Below are positions 5,625 to 5,746 of a stretch of DNA of 5,746 nt, in pieces. Where the stretch lies: NCBI GenBank assembly GCA_014879345.1, contig JACSSI010000357.1, positions 1-5,746 of the forward strand, in the 5' to 3' direction. The position numbers and the translations under genes were made by a program. A model generated the notes under the pieces. That model did not search any database and was not told where the DNA came from. It saw only the letters and a list, made by a program, of their open reading frames with translations. Each line of letters starts with the position of its first letter. Position 1 is the first letter of the stretch. Origin of the DNA: Anaerolineae bacterium (GTDB lineage Bacteria; Chloroflexota; Anaerolineae; Promineifilales; Promineifilaceae).

Positions 5625-5642
5625 GTAGGGAAAGCCTTAAAT

Positions 5643-5690
5643 AAAAGCGGGAAAATAATTTAAAATAAAAATGATGAGAAACCCGCTTTT
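5643..5690. repeat. Inverted repeat, 9-bp arms, 30-base loop
   Basis: AAAAGCGGG (5643-5651) pairs perfectly with CCCGCTTTT (5682-5690). The loop is very AT-rich. On the plus strand the right arm ends in TTTT, but the loop is long for an intrinsic terminator. It is probably a stem of a folded leader RNA. Confidence 0.5.
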
Positions 5691-5699
5691 CCTTGAAGG

Positions 5700-5746
5700 A
5701 AACCACAATTTTGCATGATGGTAATTTTGAGAACTTTTTGTGGTTT
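5700..5746. repeat. Inverted repeat, 9-bp arms, 29-base loop, ending at the window edge
   Basis: AAACCACAA (5700-5708) pairs with TTGTGGTTT (5738-5746). Arm and loop sizes resemble the 5643-5690 repeat, although the arm sequences differ. The right arm reaches the last base of the window and may extend beyond it. Confidence 0.5.

Larger units (their letters stand above)
5401..5746. other. Non-coding region: control region and leader of an unseen rightward gene
   Basis: No convincing gene lies in these 346 bases. 5401-5489 shows nothing notable, and no clear terminator follows the upstream gene. 5490-5577 holds the second Pho-box-like array. 5581-5746 is strongly AT-rich and holds three inverted repeats (5603-5624, 5643-5690, 5700-5746). 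The arrangement suggests a phosphate-controlled promoter with a structured leader reading rightward out of the window. Confidence 0.6.

Noticed and set aside
5490..5650. Replication origin with iterons beside AT-rich DNA
   Set aside because: No DnaA-box-like TTATCCACA words were seen, and the same TGTTAACA word occurs upstream of pstS. Not fully excluded.
5671..5718. Fifteen-codon open frame (starting MMRNPLFLEG) as a leader peptide
   Set aside because: There is no ribosome site upstream, it overlaps the arms of two inverted repeats, and no codon run suggests attenuation.

Overview
The window carries most of a phosphate-specific ABC transport (Pst) operon on the minus strand, read right to left as pstS (4576-3518), pstC (3314-2331), pstA (2334-82) and the first codons of pstB (82-1, running off the left edge). 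A gene of unknown function (4843-5400) diverges from pstS on the plus strand. The right end is a non-coding, AT-rich stretch that looks like the control region and leader of a gene starting beyond base 5746.

The most unusual object is pstA. It encodes 750 residues, against roughly 280-300 for an ordinary PstA. Between membrane segment 1 and the remaining five segments it holds a second phosphate-binding domain, clearly homologous to the PstS encoded next door but circularly permuted: the C-terminal half of PstS comes first and the N-terminal half follows. The operon therefore seems to supply one lipid-anchored binding protein (PstS) and one binding domain built into the permease itself.

Two kinds of short DNA word stand out. 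The palindrome AACGGCCGTT occurs six times exactly, and once with a single mismatch, in 5.7 kb. It falls in coding DNA in all three reading frames and in intergenic DNA, like a highly iterated palindrome. TGTTAACA-type words spaced by 11 bp, or multiples of 11, form two arrays (4696-4758 and 5490-5577). They look like PhoP/PhoB-family Pho boxes, so the operon, the divergent gene and the unseen right-hand gene may all respond to phosphate starvation.

The pstS-pstC gap (3315-3517) holds five compact hairpins with compensatory base changes between copies. They probably set the difference in expression between the abundant binding protein and the permease. The pstS leader contains a terminator-like hairpin followed by a T-rich run.

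Organism: the lipoprotein PstS of the SphX-like type (GSSTVFPL, DISNASR, PGTDSGTFDYF), the long PstA, the TTAACA-type Pho boxes and the mid GC content suggest a bacterium of the Chloroflexota (Anaerolineae/Caldilineae/Ardenticatenia side). This rests on remembered family patterns and not on a search, so it is tentative.
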